Origin: Aeromonas sp. FDAARGOS 1405
GTDB lineage: Bacteria > Pseudomonadota > Gammaproteobacteria > Enterobacterales > Aeromonadaceae
Direction: 5' to 3'
Length of the DNA: 64,000 nucleotides
Assembly: GCF_019048265.1 (NCBI RefSeq)
Contig: NZ_CP077311.1
Span: 372,001-436,000, forward strand
Under the pieces are notes generated by a model. It had not been told where the DNA came from. It searched no databases and worked only from the letters and a program-made list of their open reading frames with translations. The position numbers were made by a program, and so were the translations under genes. Below are positions 18,098-28,529 of this stretch, in pieces. Positions within the stretch are counted from its first letter, which is position 1. The number at the start of each line of letters is the position of its first letter.

Positions 18098-18568
18098 TTA
18101 CACGTCCAGTTCTTTCAGGACGTTGATCATTTCGAGCGCTGCCAGTGCAGCCTCTGCACCCTTGTTACCCGCCTTGGTACCTGCACGCTCGATGGCTTGT
18201 TCAATGTTTTCAGTGGTCAGCACACCGAAGGCAACGGGAATTTCATATTCCATCATTACCTGGGCCATGCCCTTGCTGTTCTCGTTTGCCACCAGGTCGA
18301 AGTGGTAGGTACCGCCACGGATGACAGTACCGACCGCCACGATGGCGTCGTATTGACCACTCTTGGCCAGCTTCTTGATGACCAATGGCATTTCAACCGC
18401 GCCCGGCACTTTTACCAGTGTCAGGTTGCTGTCCTGCACTTGACCTTGACGCTTCAGTACGTCCACCGCGCCGTTCACCAGACTGTCGTTGATGAAGCTG
18501 TTGAAACGGGCAACAACAATAGCAATGCGCGCCTCAGGAGCGGCGATATTTCCTTCGATAACCTTCAT
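18098..18568 (-). CDS. ribH: 6,7-dimethyl-8-ribityllumazine synthase
   Basis: Condenses the pyrimidine dione from the RibD branch with dihydroxybutanone phosphate from RibBA; forms large shells. 156 aa, starting [20 protein letters not shown]. Motifs: [44 protein letters not shown] (catalytic His region) and [15 protein letters not shown]. The start at 18568 is chosen by homology. 130 bases separate it from the vestigial ribBA tail. Confidence 0.96.
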   Translation of the reverse strand: MKVIEGNIAAPEARIAIVVARFNSFINDSLVNGAVDVLKRQGQVQDSNLTLVKVPGAVEMPLVIKKLAKSGQYDAIVAVGTVIRGGTYHFDLVANENSKGMAQVMMEYEIPVAFGVLTTENIEQAIERAGTKAGNKGAEAALAALEMINVLKELDV

Positions 18569-18698
18569 TGGAAATCCTGTATCTGTGCAATCAAAAGGGC
18601 CGGAGTCAAAAGTGCGCACATTCTAGCACAACAGACCCACGACAAAAACCATGGCCGCAATAGACGGCCATGATCGCGATTTAACCAGTCCGGCGCGC

Positions 18699-18771
18699 TT
18701 ACTCGCCGGTAAATTCCACGACTTCCAGACCGAAACCGCCCGGAAGGGGATGGTACTTCTCTGGTGGAGCT
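18699..18771 (-). pseudogene. Vestigial duplicate of the ribBA 3' end
   Basis: Directly after the ribBA stop codon the last 69 bases of the gene recur in diverged form (73 bases, ending in its own TAA at 18699-18701). Read in frame it gives [19 protein letters not shown] and stop, against [18 protein letters not shown] in ribBA. There is one extra codon, a one-base insertion upstream that breaks the frame, and scattered substitutions, mostly at third positions. No start or upstream part exists. Best read as the residue of another ribBA allele. Confidence 0.85.
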
Positions 18772-19881
18772 TTACTCGCCGACGTACTCAACCACTTCCA
18801 GACCGAAACCACCGAGGGCATGGTACTTCTTCGGCGAGCTCAACAGGCGCATCTTGCTCACGCCAAGGGCCTTGAGGATCTGGGAACCGACACCCACCCG
18901 GCGCGAGGTGCCCTGCCACTTGGCTCCTTCCGGTGCCAACCCCTTGTCAGCGGCTTCAAAGCCCTTGACCCGGGCCAGCAGCTCGGCGCCGTGTGCTTCC
19001 GCTCCCAAGATCACCAGCACGCCGCCTTCGTCAGCGATGCGGGCCATGGATTTAGGCAGCGGCCAGCTGCGTGCTGCATGGCGGTCGGTCAGCAGCAGAT
19101 CGCTCAGCACATCGTGCAGGTGGACGCGCACCAGGGTCGGCTGATCAGCCTGCACCTCACCCTTTTTCAGGGCGAAGTGAACCTGATTGTCGATGGTGTC
19201 GCGGAAGGTGATGAGGTCAAACTCGCCAAACTCGGTGGGCAGCTTGCACTCGGCCACCTTCTCGACCGTGGTCTCGTGCTGGTTGCGGTACTCGATAAGG
19301 TCGGCGATGGTGCCAAGCTTGATGCCGTGCTCCTCGGCGAACAGCTCCAGATCCGGACGGCGCGCCATGGTGCCATCTTCGTTGAGGATCTCGACGATGA
19401 CGGCGGCAGGCTCGAAACCGGCCAGACGGGCCAGATCGCAGCCCGCTTCGGTGTGGCCGGCACGGGTCAGCACGCCGCCATCCTGCGCCATCAGCGGGAA
19501 GATGTGGCCCGGCTGCACCAGATCGGCTGCCTTGGCATTGGGCGCCACTGCCGCCTGCACGGTCACCGCACGATCGGCGGCTGAGATACCAGTGGTCACC
19601 CCTTCCGCCGCCTCGATGGAGACGGTAAAAGCGGTGGAGAACTGGGCATTGTTGCGATCCACCATCAGCGGCAGCGCCAATTGCTTGCAGCGATCCCGGG
19701 TCAATGTCAGGCAGATGAGGCCACGGCCGTAGCGGGCCATGAAGTTGATATCCTCCGGACGGACGCAGGAGGCGGCCATGATGAGGTCCCCTTCGTTCTC
19801 CCTGTCCTCGTCATCCATCAGGATCACCATCTTGCCAGCCTTGATATCGGCAATGATTTCCTGGGTTGTGCTCAGCGCCAT
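18772..19881 (-). CDS. ribBA: RibBA: DHBP synthase with a degenerate GTP cyclohydrolase II domain
   Basis: 369 aa. The N-terminal half (1-200) is a full 3,4-dihydroxy-2-butanone-4-phosphate synthase: [25 protein letters not shown] and [13 protein letters not shown], the metal/substrate sites. The C-terminal half (about 210-365) has the RibA fold, but the zinc cysteine set of active GTP cyclohydrolase II (C-x10-C-x-C) is absent; the region reads [10 protein letters not shown]...DRHAARSW. Such inactive RibA halves are known in gamma-proteobacteria, which then carry a separate ribA. Function is therefore RibB, with the second domain perhaps structural or regulatory. Confidence 0.93.
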   Translation of the reverse strand: MALSTTQEIIADIKAGKMVILMDDEDRENEGDLIMAASCVRPEDINFMARYGRGLICLTLTRDRCKQLALPLMVDRNNAQFSTAFTVSIEAAEGVTTGISAADRAVTVQAAVAPNAKAADLVQPGHIFPLMAQDGGVLTRAGHTEAGCDLARLAGFEPAAVIVEILNEDGTMARRPDLELFAEEHGIKLGTIADLIEYRNQHETTVEKVAECKLPTEFGEFDLITFRDTIDNQVHFALKKGEVQADQPTLVRVHLHDVLSDLLLTDRHAARSWPLPKSMARIADEGGVLVILGAEAHGAELLARVKGFEAADKGLAPEGAKWQGTSRRVGVGSQILKALGVSKMRLLSSPKKYHALGGFGLEVVEYVGE

Positions 19882-20006
19882 GGGCTACTCCATCAGTGTG
19901 CTTGGGGGTTGAGCCCGCAGGCTCAACGCAAATGCGTGTGTATGTTGCTCTAGATTGGGGCGCATGGCCCCATTTCAATCGGAGCGGGATCACAGAAAAT
20001 CGTTTT

Positions 20007-20028
20007 GGTCGGGGCCAACACCCCGACC
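20007..20028 (-). terminator. Hairpin after ribE, possible attenuating terminator
   Basis: Perfect 8-bp stem GGTCGGGG / CCCCGACC just past the ribE stop; on the minus strand AAAACGATTTT follows, so the T tract is offset and termination may be partial. It lies between ribE and ribBA. Confidence 0.45.
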
Positions 20029-20029
20029 A

Positions 20030-20683
20030 TCAGAGAAAACCGGCCTTGGCCAGCTTGTCCAGAGTCAGGGTGGAGGCGCTGCTCTCCTGACTCTTGCCCA
20101 TCATCAGCCGCTCCAGATAACGGGCGATCTGATCGACCTCGAGGTTGACCTTGTGACCCGGCTTCCAGCTGGCGATGGTGGTCTCCTGCGCGGTGTGGGG
20201 CACGATAGTCAGGCGGAAAAGGTCCCCCTGCACCGCGTTGACGGTGAGGCTGATGCCATCCACCGCAATGGAGCCTTTCTCGGCGATGTAGCGGGAGTGT
20301 TCCCCCGGCGCCTTGATCCAGTACTCGATGGCGCGGCCGCTGCTGGAGACGCTTTTCACCTCCCCTACCCCATCCACATGGCCGGAGACCAGATGGCCGC
20401 CGAGGCGGGAGGTGGGCATCAGCGCCTTCTCGAGGTTGACCCGATCGCCCACTCTGGCGGCGGCAAAACCGGTACGGGAGAGGGTTTCCAGCGACACATC
20501 GGCGGTATAACTCTTGTCGCCCAGCGCCACGACGGTGAGGCAGACGCCGTTGGTGGCGATGGAGTCGCCCAGTTTGACGTCGCTAAAATCCAGACCTGGT
20601 GCGTGGACGGTGAGGGCCATGTCGTCGCCCTGACGGCGCAGCTCGGCCAGGGTTCCCACCGCTTCGATAATTCCGGTAAACAT
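20030..20683 (-). CDS. ribE: Riboflavin synthase, alpha subunit
   Basis: Dismutates two lumazine molecules to riboflavin plus the pyrimidine dione. 217 aa made of two similar lumazine-binding barrels. It starts MFTGIIEAVGTLAEL; the repeat pair is LGDSIATNGVCLTVV in the first half and EKGSIAVDGISLTVN in the second. The start at 20683 is by homology (MFTGIIE is invariant). Lies 55 bases after ribD, with a GGGGGC / GCCCCC hairpin in the gap. Confidence 0.96.
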   Translation of the reverse strand: MFTGIIEAVGTLAELRRQGDDMALTVHAPGLDFSDVKLGDSIATNGVCLTVVALGDKSYTADVSLETLSRTGFAAARVGDRVNLEKALMPTSRLGGHLVSGHVDGVGEVKSVSSSGRAIEYWIKAPGEHSRYIAEKGSIAVDGISLTVNAVQGDLFRLTIVPHTAQETTIASWKPGHKVNLEVDQIARYLERLMMGKSQESSASTLTLDKLAKAGFL

Positions 20684-20738
20684 GCAGATCACCTTGCTGA
20701 TGACGGGGGCTGATTATGCCCCCTTGAACATTGATAAA

Positions 20739-21848
20739 TCAGGCTATTTTGGCGGTAATGCGAATATCCGGCCCCACCATGCGCACATCCTTGATGGCGA
20801 GCTTGGGCGCCTGGAACAGCCGGGTCAGGCCGGGCAGATGGAACAGGCCACGCCCCTCGTCACCCATCAATTTTGGAGCCTGATAGAGCACCAGCTCATC
20901 CACCAGCCCTTTTTCCAGCAGAGCGCCGCACAGCCGCGGGCCCGCCTCGACCAGCACCGAGTTGACGTTCTGTTTGGCCAGCAGCATGAAGAGGCTGACC
21001 AGATCCAGCTTGCCATCCAGCAGCGGCAGCTCCAGCTGCTGCACCCACTCGGGCCACTCGCCGGACGCCTTGTGACGGGCCAGCAGCACCGGACTCTCGC
21101 TCTGGAACAGCGGCAGATCCGAGGTAAGGCGGTTTTGCGAATCGACGATGACCCGCAGCGGCTGGCGCAGGGTCTCTTTGGGATAGCTCGCCTTGACCGA
21201 GGGGGGAAGCTCGTCCCAGCGCACGGTCAGGGAGGCACCGTCGGCCAGCACGGTTTCAGCGCTGGAGAGTACCGCATCGTGGCGGGCCCGCAGTCGTTGC
21301 ACATCGCGGCGCGCATCGGGGGAGGTGATCCACTGGCTCTCGCCGCTCGCCATGGCGGTGCGGCCATCGAGGCTGGCTCCCAACTTGACGGTCACCCGCG
21401 GGAAGGCGGTACGCATCCGCTTGAAAAAGCCCGAGTTGAGCGCTTCGGCTTCGCTCGCCAGCAGGCCGAAATCGGTCTTGATGCCCGCTTCGGAGAGCAT
21501 ACGCAGGCCACGTCCGCCCACCTGGGGATTGGGATCGACCATGGCTGCTACCACCCGGGCCACGCCGGCGTTGATCAGCGCCTCGGCACAGGGGGGAGTA
21601 CGACCGTGGTGGGAGCAGGGTTCGAGGGTCACATAGGCGGTAGCGCCACGGGCGTTGTCACCGGCGGCGCGCAGGGCGTAAACCTCGGCATGGGGCTCGC
21701 CCGCCTTCTGATGCCACCCTTCGCCAACCACCACGCCATCTTTCACCAGCACGGCGCCGACGCAGGGGTTGGGGGCCGTGGTGTAGCGGCCGCGGCGGGC
21801 CAGTTCGAGGGCCCGACTCATCCATTGGTAATCATCTTGACTAAACAT
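20739..21848 (-). CDS. ribD: Bifunctional pyrimidine deaminase/reductase RibD
   Basis: 369 aa. The N-terminal deaminase (1-145) has the zinc motif HAEVYALRAAG and PCSHHGRTPPC. The C-terminal reductase (about 150-365) has VKLGASLDGRTAMASGES and SVLVEAGPRLCGALL for NADPH and substrate. It carries out the second and third steps of riboflavin synthesis. First rib gene after nrdR on this strand. Confidence 0.97.
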   Translation of the reverse strand: MFSQDDYQWMSRALELARRGRYTTAPNPCVGAVLVKDGVVVGEGWHQKAGEPHAEVYALRAAGDNARGATAYVTLEPCSHHGRTPPCAEALINAGVARVVAAMVDPNPQVGGRGLRMLSEAGIKTDFGLLASEAEALNSGFFKRMRTAFPRVTVKLGASLDGRTAMASGESQWITSPDARRDVQRLRARHDAVLSSAETVLADGASLTVRWDELPPSVKASYPKETLRQPLRVIVDSQNRLTSDLPLFQSESPVLLARHKASGEWPEWVQQLELPLLDGKLDLVSLFMLLAKQNVNSVLVEAGPRLCGALLEKGLVDELVLYQAPKLMGDEGRGLFHLPGLTRLFQAPKLAIKDVRMVGPDIRITAKIA

Positions 21849-21945
21849 TCGGGCTCCTTTGACAACACATCTCGGCTTTACGCAGTATCGTAGGTTCGAT
21901 TAGCGCAGCGTAATCGGACGCGGCAACATGGGTGAGAATGGCGGT

Positions 21946-22036
21946 TTACTTCTCCAGCTTGGCAATCTCTTCGCCAAACTAGCGAATATCTTCGTGTCCT
22001 GAGGTAGAGAGGGGCGAAGTGGATATCCACTTGCCC
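21946..22036 (-). pseudogene. Vestigial duplicate of the nrdR 3' end
   Basis: Between nrdR and ribD the last ~90 bases of nrdR recur in diverged form. In frame the end reads EDIR, stop, [10 protein letters not shown], stop, against [15 protein letters not shown] in nrdR: the GAG codon has become TAG. Further upstream a 2-base deletion breaks the frame, though VDIHFAPLY still matches [10 protein letters not shown]. Its stop is TAA while nrdR ends in TGA. Clearly non-functional and only a tail. Confidence 0.85.
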
Positions 22037-22047
22037 ATCCGATACCA

Positions 22048-22497
22048 TCATTTCTCCAATTTGGCGATCTCTTCACCGAACTCGCGAATATCTTCGAAGC
22101 TGCGATAGACGGAGGCAAAGCGGATATAGGCCACCTTGTCCAGACTCTTGAGTTCATCCATCACCAGATTGCCCACCAGCTCGGAGGCGACTTCGCGCTC
22201 GCCGGTGGCACGCAGGCGGGATTTGATATGGTTGACCGCTTTTTCGATGGCCTCCATGCTCACCGGCCGCTTCTCCAGCGCCCGCAGGATGCCGGCGCGC
22301 AGCTTGTCTTCATTGAACGGCTCGCGGGAACCGTTGGACTTGATGACGCGGGGCATCACCAGCTCGGCCATCTCGAAGGTGGTAAAACGCTCGTGACAGA
22401 GCAGACACTCACGACGGCGGCGCACTTGATGGCCTTCGGCCACCAGACGGGAATCGATCACCTTGGTATCAACCGCACTACAGAATGGGCAATGCAT
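22048..22497 (-). CDS. nrdR: Transcriptional repressor NrdR
   Basis: 149 aa regulator of ribonucleotide reductase genes. The N-terminal zinc ribbon is [17 protein letters not shown] with the second pair CLLCHERF. An ATP-cone domain follows ([20 protein letters not shown]). Standard length. Normally adjacent to ribD, as here, but separated by 199 bases that contain the vestigial second tail. Confidence 0.96.
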   Translation of the reverse strand: MHCPFCSAVDTKVIDSRLVAEGHQVRRRRECLLCHERFTTFEMAELVMPRVIKSNGSREPFNEDKLRAGILRALEKRPVSMEAIEKAVNHIKSRLRATGEREVASELVGNLVMDELKSLDKVAYIRFASVYRSFEDIREFGEEIAKLEK

Positions 22498-22591
22498 CGG
22501 ACCTCCGGCGTTAATGGAACAGGGACCGGCCCGGCGGGCCAGGATCTAGGTCGGCCAGTGTAGCACGGCCATCCAAAACCGGTAAAAGCCA

Positions 22592-22621
22592 GAAAAAACA
22601 ATGCCACCCGCAGGTGGCATT
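22592..22621 (-). terminator. Intrinsic terminator after glyA
   Basis: Stem AATGCCACC / GGTGGCATT with a 4-base loop, then GTTTTTTCTGG on the minus strand. Confidence 0.88.
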
Positions 22622-22647
22622 GGTCTCAAACCGGATGGTCTGACTTA

Positions 22648-23901
22648 TCAGCCATAGACCGGGAAGCGGCGGCAGATATCCAGCACCTTCTCGCGTACGG
22701 TGGCCAGCACGGCATCGTTGTCGTGGTTGTCCAGTACGTCACAGATCCAGTGGGTCAGCTCGATGGACTCGGCTTCCTTGAAACCGCGGCGGGTGATGGC
22801 CGGGGTACCGATCCGCACACCGGAGGTGACGAACGGGGAGCGCGGGTCATTGGGCACGGAGTTCTTGTTGACGGTGATGTTGGCTTTGCCCAGCGCAGCG
22901 TCAGCGTCCTTACCGGTCAGCTCGCGACCGATCAGATCAACCAGCATCAGGTGGTTGTCGGTACCGCCGGAGACGATCTTGTAACCGCGCTCGATGAAGG
23001 TCGCAGCCATCGCCTTGGCGTTTTTCACGACCTGAGCCTGATAGGTCTTGAACTCCGGCTCCAGCGCCTCTTTGAAGGCAACGGCTTTACCGGCGATGAC
23101 GTGCATCAGCGGGCCACCCTGACCCCCCGGGAAGACGGCAGAGTTGAGCTTCTTGTAGAGCTCCTCGTCGTCAGCGGCGGAGAGGATCAGACCACCGCGC
23201 GGACCAGCCAGGGTCTTGTGGGTGGTGGAGGTGACCACGTGAGCGTGGGGAACCGGGTTCGGGTAGACGCCAGCGGCAATCAGACCCGCCACGTGGGCCA
23301 TGTCGACGAACAGGTAGGCACCGACCTTGTCGGCGATTTCGCGCATGCGGGCCCAGTCAACGATGCCGGAGTAGGCGGAGAAGCCACCGATCATCATCTT
23401 CGGCTTGTGCTCGACAGCCTGACGTTCCATGTCGTCGTAGTCGATCTTGCCGGACTCATCGATACCGTAAGGCACGATGTTGTAAAGCTTGCCGGAGAAG
23501 TTGACCGGAGAGCCGTGGGTCAGGTGACCGCCGTGTGCCAGGTTCATGCCCAGTACGGTGTCGCCCGGCTGCAGCAGAGCCATGTAAACGGCGCTGTTGG
23601 CCTGAGAGCCGGAGTGCGGCTGCACGTTGGCGTAAGTGGCACCGAACAGCTCTTTGGCGCGCTCGATAGCCAGGGTTTCGACCACATCCACATACTCGCA
23701 ACCACCGTAGTAACGCTTGGAGGGGTAACCTTCAGCGTACTTGTTGGTCAGCTGGGAGCCCTGGGCTTCCATGACACGGGGGCTGGTGTAGTTCTCAGAC
23801 GCAATCAGCTCGATATGCTCTTCCTGACGACGGGTTTCGTCTGTGATGGCCTGCCACAATTGCGGATCATAATTGGCGATGGTCATGTCACGTTTCAACA
23901 T
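22648..23901 (-). CDS. glyA: Serine hydroxymethyltransferase
   Basis: PLP enzyme converting serine and tetrahydrofolate to glycine and methylene-THF. 417 aa, starting [12 protein letters not shown]. Motifs: [36 protein letters not shown], and the PLP lysine in [19 protein letters not shown] upstream supports the start at 23901. It lies next to nrdR as in E. coli and Vibrio. Confidence 0.97.
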   Translation of the reverse strand: MLKRDMTIANYDPQLWQAITDETRRQEEHIELIASENYTSPRVMEAQGSQLTNKYAEGYPSKRYYGGCEYVDVVETLAIERAKELFGATYANVQPHSGSQANSAVYMALLQPGDTVLGMNLAHGGHLTHGSPVNFSGKLYNIVPYGIDESGKIDYDDMERQAVEHKPKMMIGGFSAYSGIVDWARMREIADKVGAYLFVDMAHVAGLIAAGVYPNPVPHAHVVTSTTHKTLAGPRGGLILSAADDEELYKKLNSAVFPGGQGGPLMHVIAGKAVAFKEALEPEFKTYQAQVVKNAKAMAATFIERGYKIVSGGTDNHLMLVDLIGRELTGKDADAALGKANITVNKNSVPNDPRSPFVTSGVRIGTPAITRRGFKEAESIELTHWICDVLDNHDNDAVLATVREKVLDICRRFPVYG

Positions 23902-23913
23902 CCGTTTCTCTCC

Positions 23914-23930
23914 TGAAAATCGTTTGCGCG
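23914..23930 (-). promoter_or_regulatory. Possible PurR-type operator before glyA
   Basis: On the minus strand GCGCAAACGATTTTCA resembles the PurR box (core CGCAAACG, imperfect right half). It abuts the glyA Shine-Dalgarno. glyA is a known PurR target in E. coli; the match here is partial. Confidence 0.35.
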
Positions 23931-24225
23931 TTAGGTGAAGTGGGCGCGGGCATTGTAACGTGAGCTGGATCAAAGAGACAGTCCAACCACCTAAAAAAAT
24001 GTTGAATTTATGTTGTAAAAAGCAAGATTCCCTCCCCGTTCAATCCCCTGGCCGCTCCGCCAAACGATACATTTTTCATCCCGCGGCGGGCGGGCAAAAC
24101 CCGAAGGGGATCACAACGCCCTCTTTATCCATCCTGTAACATATTCATTCGAAACAAATTTAATGATGATGGAGCTGATTGCAGCCATGCATCCGAGGGG
24201 CTGCACCTAACCGAAGGAGTTCAAG
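23931..24225. other. Divergent promoter region glyA / 24226 gene
   Basis: About 300 bases without an ORF. It contains an AT-rich stretch around 23985-24030, suitable for the glyA promoter, and a GC-rich patch at 24075-24110. No repeat or RNA gene recognised. Confidence 0.5.
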
Positions 24226-24510
24226 ATGGACCATCTGCTGACATTCGTGATCCTGGCTGTCTTTTTTCTGTTCTACTGGGTCTACTACACCAGCCAACGC
24301 AAGCATGTCCCCACCACCTCGTGGGAGCAGCTCCCCACCAAAGCCGACTATCTGGCGGCCCACCCTGAATCAGTCGATGGCGACATCATCTTCTGTTATC
24401 ACTGCGGCCACCACGAGTTGCTGGAGGTGGGCATGGTGCACCTGACCGATTTTCGCCGGGAATGGGTCTGTGCCAAGTGCAAGCAGGTGCTGTTTCGCGA
24501 GAGCGAATAA
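24226..24510 (+). CDS. Membrane-anchored small zinc-ribbon-like protein
   Basis: 94 aa, function unknown. One N-terminal helix (about 4-22, LLTFVILAVFFLFYWVYY), a linker, then two CxxC pairs: CYHCGHH at about 57 and CAKCKQ at about 82, suggesting a metal ribbon or rubredoxin-like fold facing the cytoplasm or periplasm. AAGGAG upstream of the ATG supports expression. Its neighbours (glyA, torS) give no functional link. Confidence 0.75.
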   Translation: MDHLLTFVILAVFFLFYWVYYTSQRKHVPTTSWEQLPTKADYLAAHPESVDGDIIFCYHCGHHELLEVGMVHLTDFRREWVCAKCKQVLFRESE

Positions 24511-24561
24511 CGGCGCAGTGGCTGGCCACCCTCCCTAAACGCCGTACATCGCCAGCAGGGA

Positions 24562-27387
24562 TCAGAACGGCGCATCCCTGTTGGCCGCCAGCCACTGCTG
24601 CAACCCGCTCACCGCCGCGTCAAATTGCCCGCCGATTGCCGCAGCCTCACCGCCCCCCGCCTCAAGGGCCGCGCAATGGCTGGCAAATTCGGTCAACCCC
24701 AGCGCCAGCGCACTCCCCTTGAGCTTGTGCGCCAGCTGACGTTGCTCACTTCCCTCCCCCTGAGTCAACTTATCCACCAACACCCGCCCTTGCGACTCAA
24801 ACAGCGCGACCAGCTGGCGGATCCGCGCCATGCCGAGCAGGGGCAGATCGGCATCCAGCACCGGATTGGCCCACCTGGGCTGGTTAGTTGGGGGCACGGC
24901 TACTGATAACTGCACCTGCGGCTCGATAGAGGCTCCTTCTTGCCGAAACAGCTGATCGATAGCGTTCGCCAGCACCGCCAGCCGCACCGGCTTGCCGACA
25001 AAATCGACAAAGCCGGCGGCAAGGCAGTGGCGGATATCCTCCGGATACATCTGGGCCGAGATGGCGATGGCGGGCAGCGGCCGCTCATGCATCTCCTCGC
25101 TGATGGCGGCCAGATCCTCGCGCAGAGTCATGCCGTCCATATCGGGCAGATTGATATCGAGCAGCGCCAGCTCGAAGGGATGCTCGGTCACCAGCGCCAG
25201 TGCGCTGCGACCATCCTCCGCCAGGGTGACGCGATGGCCGAGGCGGGTCAGCATGCCGTGCGCCACCAACCGGTTGATCTCGTTATCCTCCACCAACAGG
25301 ATGTCGCGGGACTGACCAAGATGCAGCGGCTGTGCCTCGGCAGGCAGCTGGGCGCTCGAGCGTTGCAAGGGCAGGCTGAAGCTGAATTCACACCCCTTGC
25401 CCGGTTCGCTGACAAGGATCAGCTCGCCCCCCATGGCGGCCACCAGCTTGCGGCTGATCGCCAGACCCAGCCCGGTGCCGCCCTGATGGCCTATATCACG
25501 TTTGCGCTGGCGAAACGCCTCGAACACCGCCTCCTGCTCATCGGCCGGAATGCCGGGGCCGGTATCGCGCACCACGAAGCGGATGCAGGGCTCGGCGCAA
25601 GGGCCTTGGCAGGCAAGGGGCGCCACCGTCAGGGTAATCTGGCCACGGGCGGTAAACTTGACCGCATTGCCGAGCAAGTTGCCGAGCACCTGCCGCAGCT
25701 TGCCTAGATCCCCCTCGACCACAGGCGCCAGCCCGGGCGCATATTCCAGCGCCAGGGTGACCCCCTTGGCCGCTGCCTTTGGCCGAAACAACGCGCTCAG
25801 CTCATCCACCAGCTGGAACAGGGGGAAGGGTTCGCGGCGCGCCTCCACATGGCCCGCCTCGATCTTGGAGTAGTCGAGAATGTCGTTGAGGATCTCCAGC
25901 AGGGATTCACCGCTGTGCTCGATGGCGGCCAGATAGTGCTGCTGGGTATCGCTGAGGTGGGTATCTTCCAGCAGCGTCAGGCCCCCGAGAATGCCGTTCA
26001 TGGGGGTGCGGATCTCGTGGCTCATGGTGGCGAGAAACACCGACTTGGCGCGGTTGGCCTGCTCTGCCTCGGCGCGGGCCTGCCGCTGCTTCTCCACCTC
26101 CTCATTGAGCCGCTCGTTGGCGTGGCTGAGCTGGCCGGTGCGCTCCTCGACCCGCGACTCAAGCTCGCGCTGATAGCGGCCCAGCTCCACCGCATTGTCA
26201 CGAAACACCTGTAAAGCTCGGCCCAGCTCCGCCAGCTCATCGTGCCCGGTGCTGGCGATCGGCTCAAGAGGTGCCAGATCCCCGCGCGCCAACCGGCTCA
26301 TCCCCGCCACCGCCCGTTGCAGCGGCCAGACGATCCGGCCGTAGACCATGCGCCACATCAGCAGCATCAGTAGTAGCAGCGTGAGCAGGCCAATGCCCAT
26401 CAACGCCTGCTCCAGCAGCCTGAGGCGCTGGCTTAGCGCCTGCTGGCTCTGCCCCAGCGAATCGCGAGCACGGCTGACCAGCTCTCCGACCTGCTGGTTG
26501 AGGCTGCTCATCAGGGCTTCATTGGCATTGGCCAGCACCCGCAGCGCCTCCCCCTTGCCGAGCCAGTCGCTGCGCAACTGCACCAGCTTGTCGCTCTGCG
26601 TCAGCACGGTCAGCGCCTGCTCCACCGCCTGACGGCGAGCCGGATCGGTCACCGCCCCGGCCCGCAGTTGCAAGATGGCCAGCTCCCGCTGCCCCTCTTG
26701 CAATAGCGTTTGCAACTGTTCCTGTCGTTCGCTGCGCCACATCTCTTCGATGCGCTGCTGCTGCATCAGGGTGCGATGACGCAGCTCGGTCATCTGCTCC
26801 AGCCAGTCGAGATCCTGTTCTAGCAGGCGGTCCAGCGTCCGGGCCACCTGCGTACTTTGCTGTTGGTAGAGGGAACCCAACCCCGCCACCATCACGGTTT
26901 CGGCGTTCTCCATCTGGCTGCGCGCCAGCTCGGCGATCTGCCCGGCCGCCGCCACCAGACGGGCCCGCTGCGCCTCGCCCTGCGCCATCAGGGTCAGTCG
27001 CTCTCCCACCAGCCAGCCCTGCTGACCCAGATTGCCGATGATGCTCTGACTGAGCTGATCGAGGCTTGTTGAACCCTGCCCACGGCCGAGTTGCGCCAGT
27101 ACCTGTTGTAGCTGTTGCCCCTGCAGGGTGAGCAAGCGTCCCTGATGCTCCCGCTCCTGCTCGCTGGTTGCGGTGGCCAGCAGCCGTGACGCGCTCTGGA
27201 TCTCGCCGCTGAGGCGAGAGAGTGTGCGGGCCAGCTCCTGATCGGCCAGAGTCTGCTGCACCCCTTGCTCCAGCTGGCGCAGATGGCTAAGCCCCACCCA
27301 GCCCAGCAGGGAGGCACTCAGGGTCAGCAACGCCATCAGGGAGAAGGCCAGCAGCAACTTGCCACCCAGGCCGGAAAAGATTCTCAC
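24562..27387 (-). CDS. torS: TorS hybrid sensor histidine kinase
   Basis: Inner-membrane TMAO sensor controlling the tor genes by phosphorelay to TorR. 941 aa: helix about 9-31, long helical periplasmic sensor (about 32-325), helix about 328-348, HAMP, HisKA with [11 protein letters not shown] (His about 457), ATPase ([23 protein letters not shown]), receiver with [12 protein letters not shown] (Asp about 744) and a C-terminal HPt with [13 protein letters not shown] (His about 886). The GTG start at 27387 has AAGGGA six bases before it. Divergent from torT. Confidence 0.92.
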   Translation of the reverse strand: MRIFSGLGGKLLLAFSLMALLTLSASLLGWVGLSHLRQLEQGVQQTLADQELARTLSRLSGEIQSASRLLATATSEQEREHQGRLLTLQGQQLQQVLAQLGRGQGSTSLDQLSQSIIGNLGQQGWLVGERLTLMAQGEAQRARLVAAAGQIAELARSQMENAETVMVAGLGSLYQQQSTQVARTLDRLLEQDLDWLEQMTELRHRTLMQQQRIEEMWRSERQEQLQTLLQEGQRELAILQLRAGAVTDPARRQAVEQALTVLTQSDKLVQLRSDWLGKGEALRVLANANEALMSSLNQQVGELVSRARDSLGQSQQALSQRLRLLEQALMGIGLLTLLLLMLLMWRMVYGRIVWPLQRAVAGMSRLARGDLAPLEPIASTGHDELAELGRALQVFRDNAVELGRYQRELESRVEERTGQLSHANERLNEEVEKQRQARAEAEQANRAKSVFLATMSHEIRTPMNGILGGLTLLEDTHLSDTQQHYLAAIEHSGESLLEILNDILDYSKIEAGHVEARREPFPLFQLVDELSALFRPKAAAKGVTLALEYAPGLAPVVEGDLGKLRQVLGNLLGNAVKFTARGQITLTVAPLACQGPCAEPCIRFVVRDTGPGIPADEQEAVFEAFRQRKRDIGHQGGTGLGLAISRKLVAAMGGELILVSEPGKGCEFSFSLPLQRSSAQLPAEAQPLHLGQSRDILLVEDNEINRLVAHGMLTRLGHRVTLAEDGRSALALVTEHPFELALLDINLPDMDGMTLREDLAAISEEMHERPLPAIAISAQMYPEDIRHCLAAGFVDFVGKPVRLAVLANAIDQLFRQEGASIEPQVQLSVAVPPTNQPRWANPVLDADLPLLGMARIRQLVALFESQGRVLVDKLTQGEGSEQRQLAHKLKGSALALGLTEFASHCAALEAGGGEAAAIGGQFDAAVSGLQQWLAANRDAPF

Positions 27388-27457
27388 GGGAAGTCCCTTG
27401 GTTGTGGTCGACTTTGACCGGATAATATGGCCCCACACTTTAACAAAACCCCCGGCC

Positions 27458-28492
27458 ATGCGAAGCGTCTGTCTCTCCCTGTTGCTCCTGCTGCTCCCGG
27501 CCTGCGCCCTCGCCTTCGAGGTGGATCACTGGCCGGACGGCGCCTTCGGCGGCAAGCCGGCCCGTCTGAACTGGCAGGGGCCTGCCCCCGTCACGCGCCC
27601 CCTGACCCTGTGCGCCCTCTACCCCCACCTGCGCGACGCCTACTGGCTGTCGGTCAATCAGGGCATGGTGGAGGAGGCCAAGCGACTCGGCGTGAAGCTG
27701 CGTATCCACGAGGCGGGGGGCTACGGCGCCCTTGCCGAACAGCGCCGCCAGTTGCAGCAGTGCGTGAGCGAGGGGAGCGATGCCATCCTGCTCGGCGCGG
27801 TGAGCTACGACGGGCTCGGCGAGGCGATCGTCGCCAGCCCGCTGCCGGTGTTCGGCCTGGTCAACGATCTGCCCGCCGGTCTGGTCAAGGCCAAGGTGGG
27901 GGTCTCCTGGTATCAGATGGGCTGGCGCATGGGCCACTGGCTGGCGCAGCATCACCCCGCCGGCAGCAAGCCGGTCTCGGTCGCCCTCTTCCCAGGCCCG
28001 CAGGCAAGCGGCGGCAACAACTTCGTCGAGCCGGGCTTTGCCGATGCCATCAAGGGGAGCGCCATCAAGCTGGTCACCACCGAGCGCGGCGACAACAGCC
28101 GGGAAATCCAGCGCACGCTGGTGCAGCAGACGCTGGCCCGCTATCCCGACCTCGACTATCTGGTGGGCGGCGCCATCGCCGCCGAAGTAGCGGTCAACGA
28201 GCTGGCACAGCGCCATCTCGACAGGCCTCAGGTGCTGAGCACCTACTTCAGCCACGGGGTACAGCGGGGCCTGCGCCGGGGCAAGATCCTGGCCGCCAAC
28301 AGCGATCAGATGCGGCTGCAGGGGCGCCTTGCGGTCGCTCAGGCGGTCTGCCTGCTGCAACACCCTGATGCCAAGGCCGAGCAGTGCCCGCGGGTGATGG
28401 GGCCACCCATTCTGACGCTGTCTGCGCCGCTGGCCGACCCCGCCGATTCCCTCTCGGATGGCGCTTTTCGTCCCGTCTATCGGGTCGAATAG
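27458..28492 (+). CDS. torT: TMAO-binding periplasmic protein TorT
   Basis: Periplasmic LacI/sugar-binding-type receptor that presents TMAO to the TorS sensor domain. 344 aa; signal peptide [19 protein letters not shown], then FEVDHWPDG. Two-lobed fold motifs: [20 protein letters not shown] and [16 protein letters not shown]. Divergent from torS, so sensor and receptor share one promoter region of about 70 bases. Confidence 0.9.
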   Translation: MRSVCLSLLLLLLPACALAFEVDHWPDGAFGGKPARLNWQGPAPVTRPLTLCALYPHLRDAYWLSVNQGMVEEAKRLGVKLRIHEAGGYGALAEQRRQLQQCVSEGSDAILLGAVSYDGLGEAIVASPLPVFGLVNDLPAGLVKAKVGVSWYQMGWRMGHWLAQHHPAGSKPVSVALFPGPQASGGNNFVEPGFADAIKGSAIKLVTTERGDNSREIQRTLVQQTLARYPDLDYLVGGAIAAEVAVNELAQRHLDRPQVLSTYFSHGVQRGLRRGKILAANSDQMRLQGRLAVAQAVCLLQHPDAKAEQCPRVMGPPILTLSAPLADPADSLSDGAFRPVYRVE

Positions 28493-28529
28493 CCGTTCCA
28501 AATCCGATCAGCACACTCAAGGAGAAGAG

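Noticed and set aside
18569..18698. FMN riboswitch in the rib operon
   Set aside because: Looked for the conserved FMN-element blocks upstream of ribH, ribBA, ribE and ribD; none seen in these short gaps.
27359..27457. Upstream extension of torT to an earlier start
   Set aside because: It would place 33 residues before a clean signal peptide and overlap the torS start region; the ATG at 27458 is the natural start.
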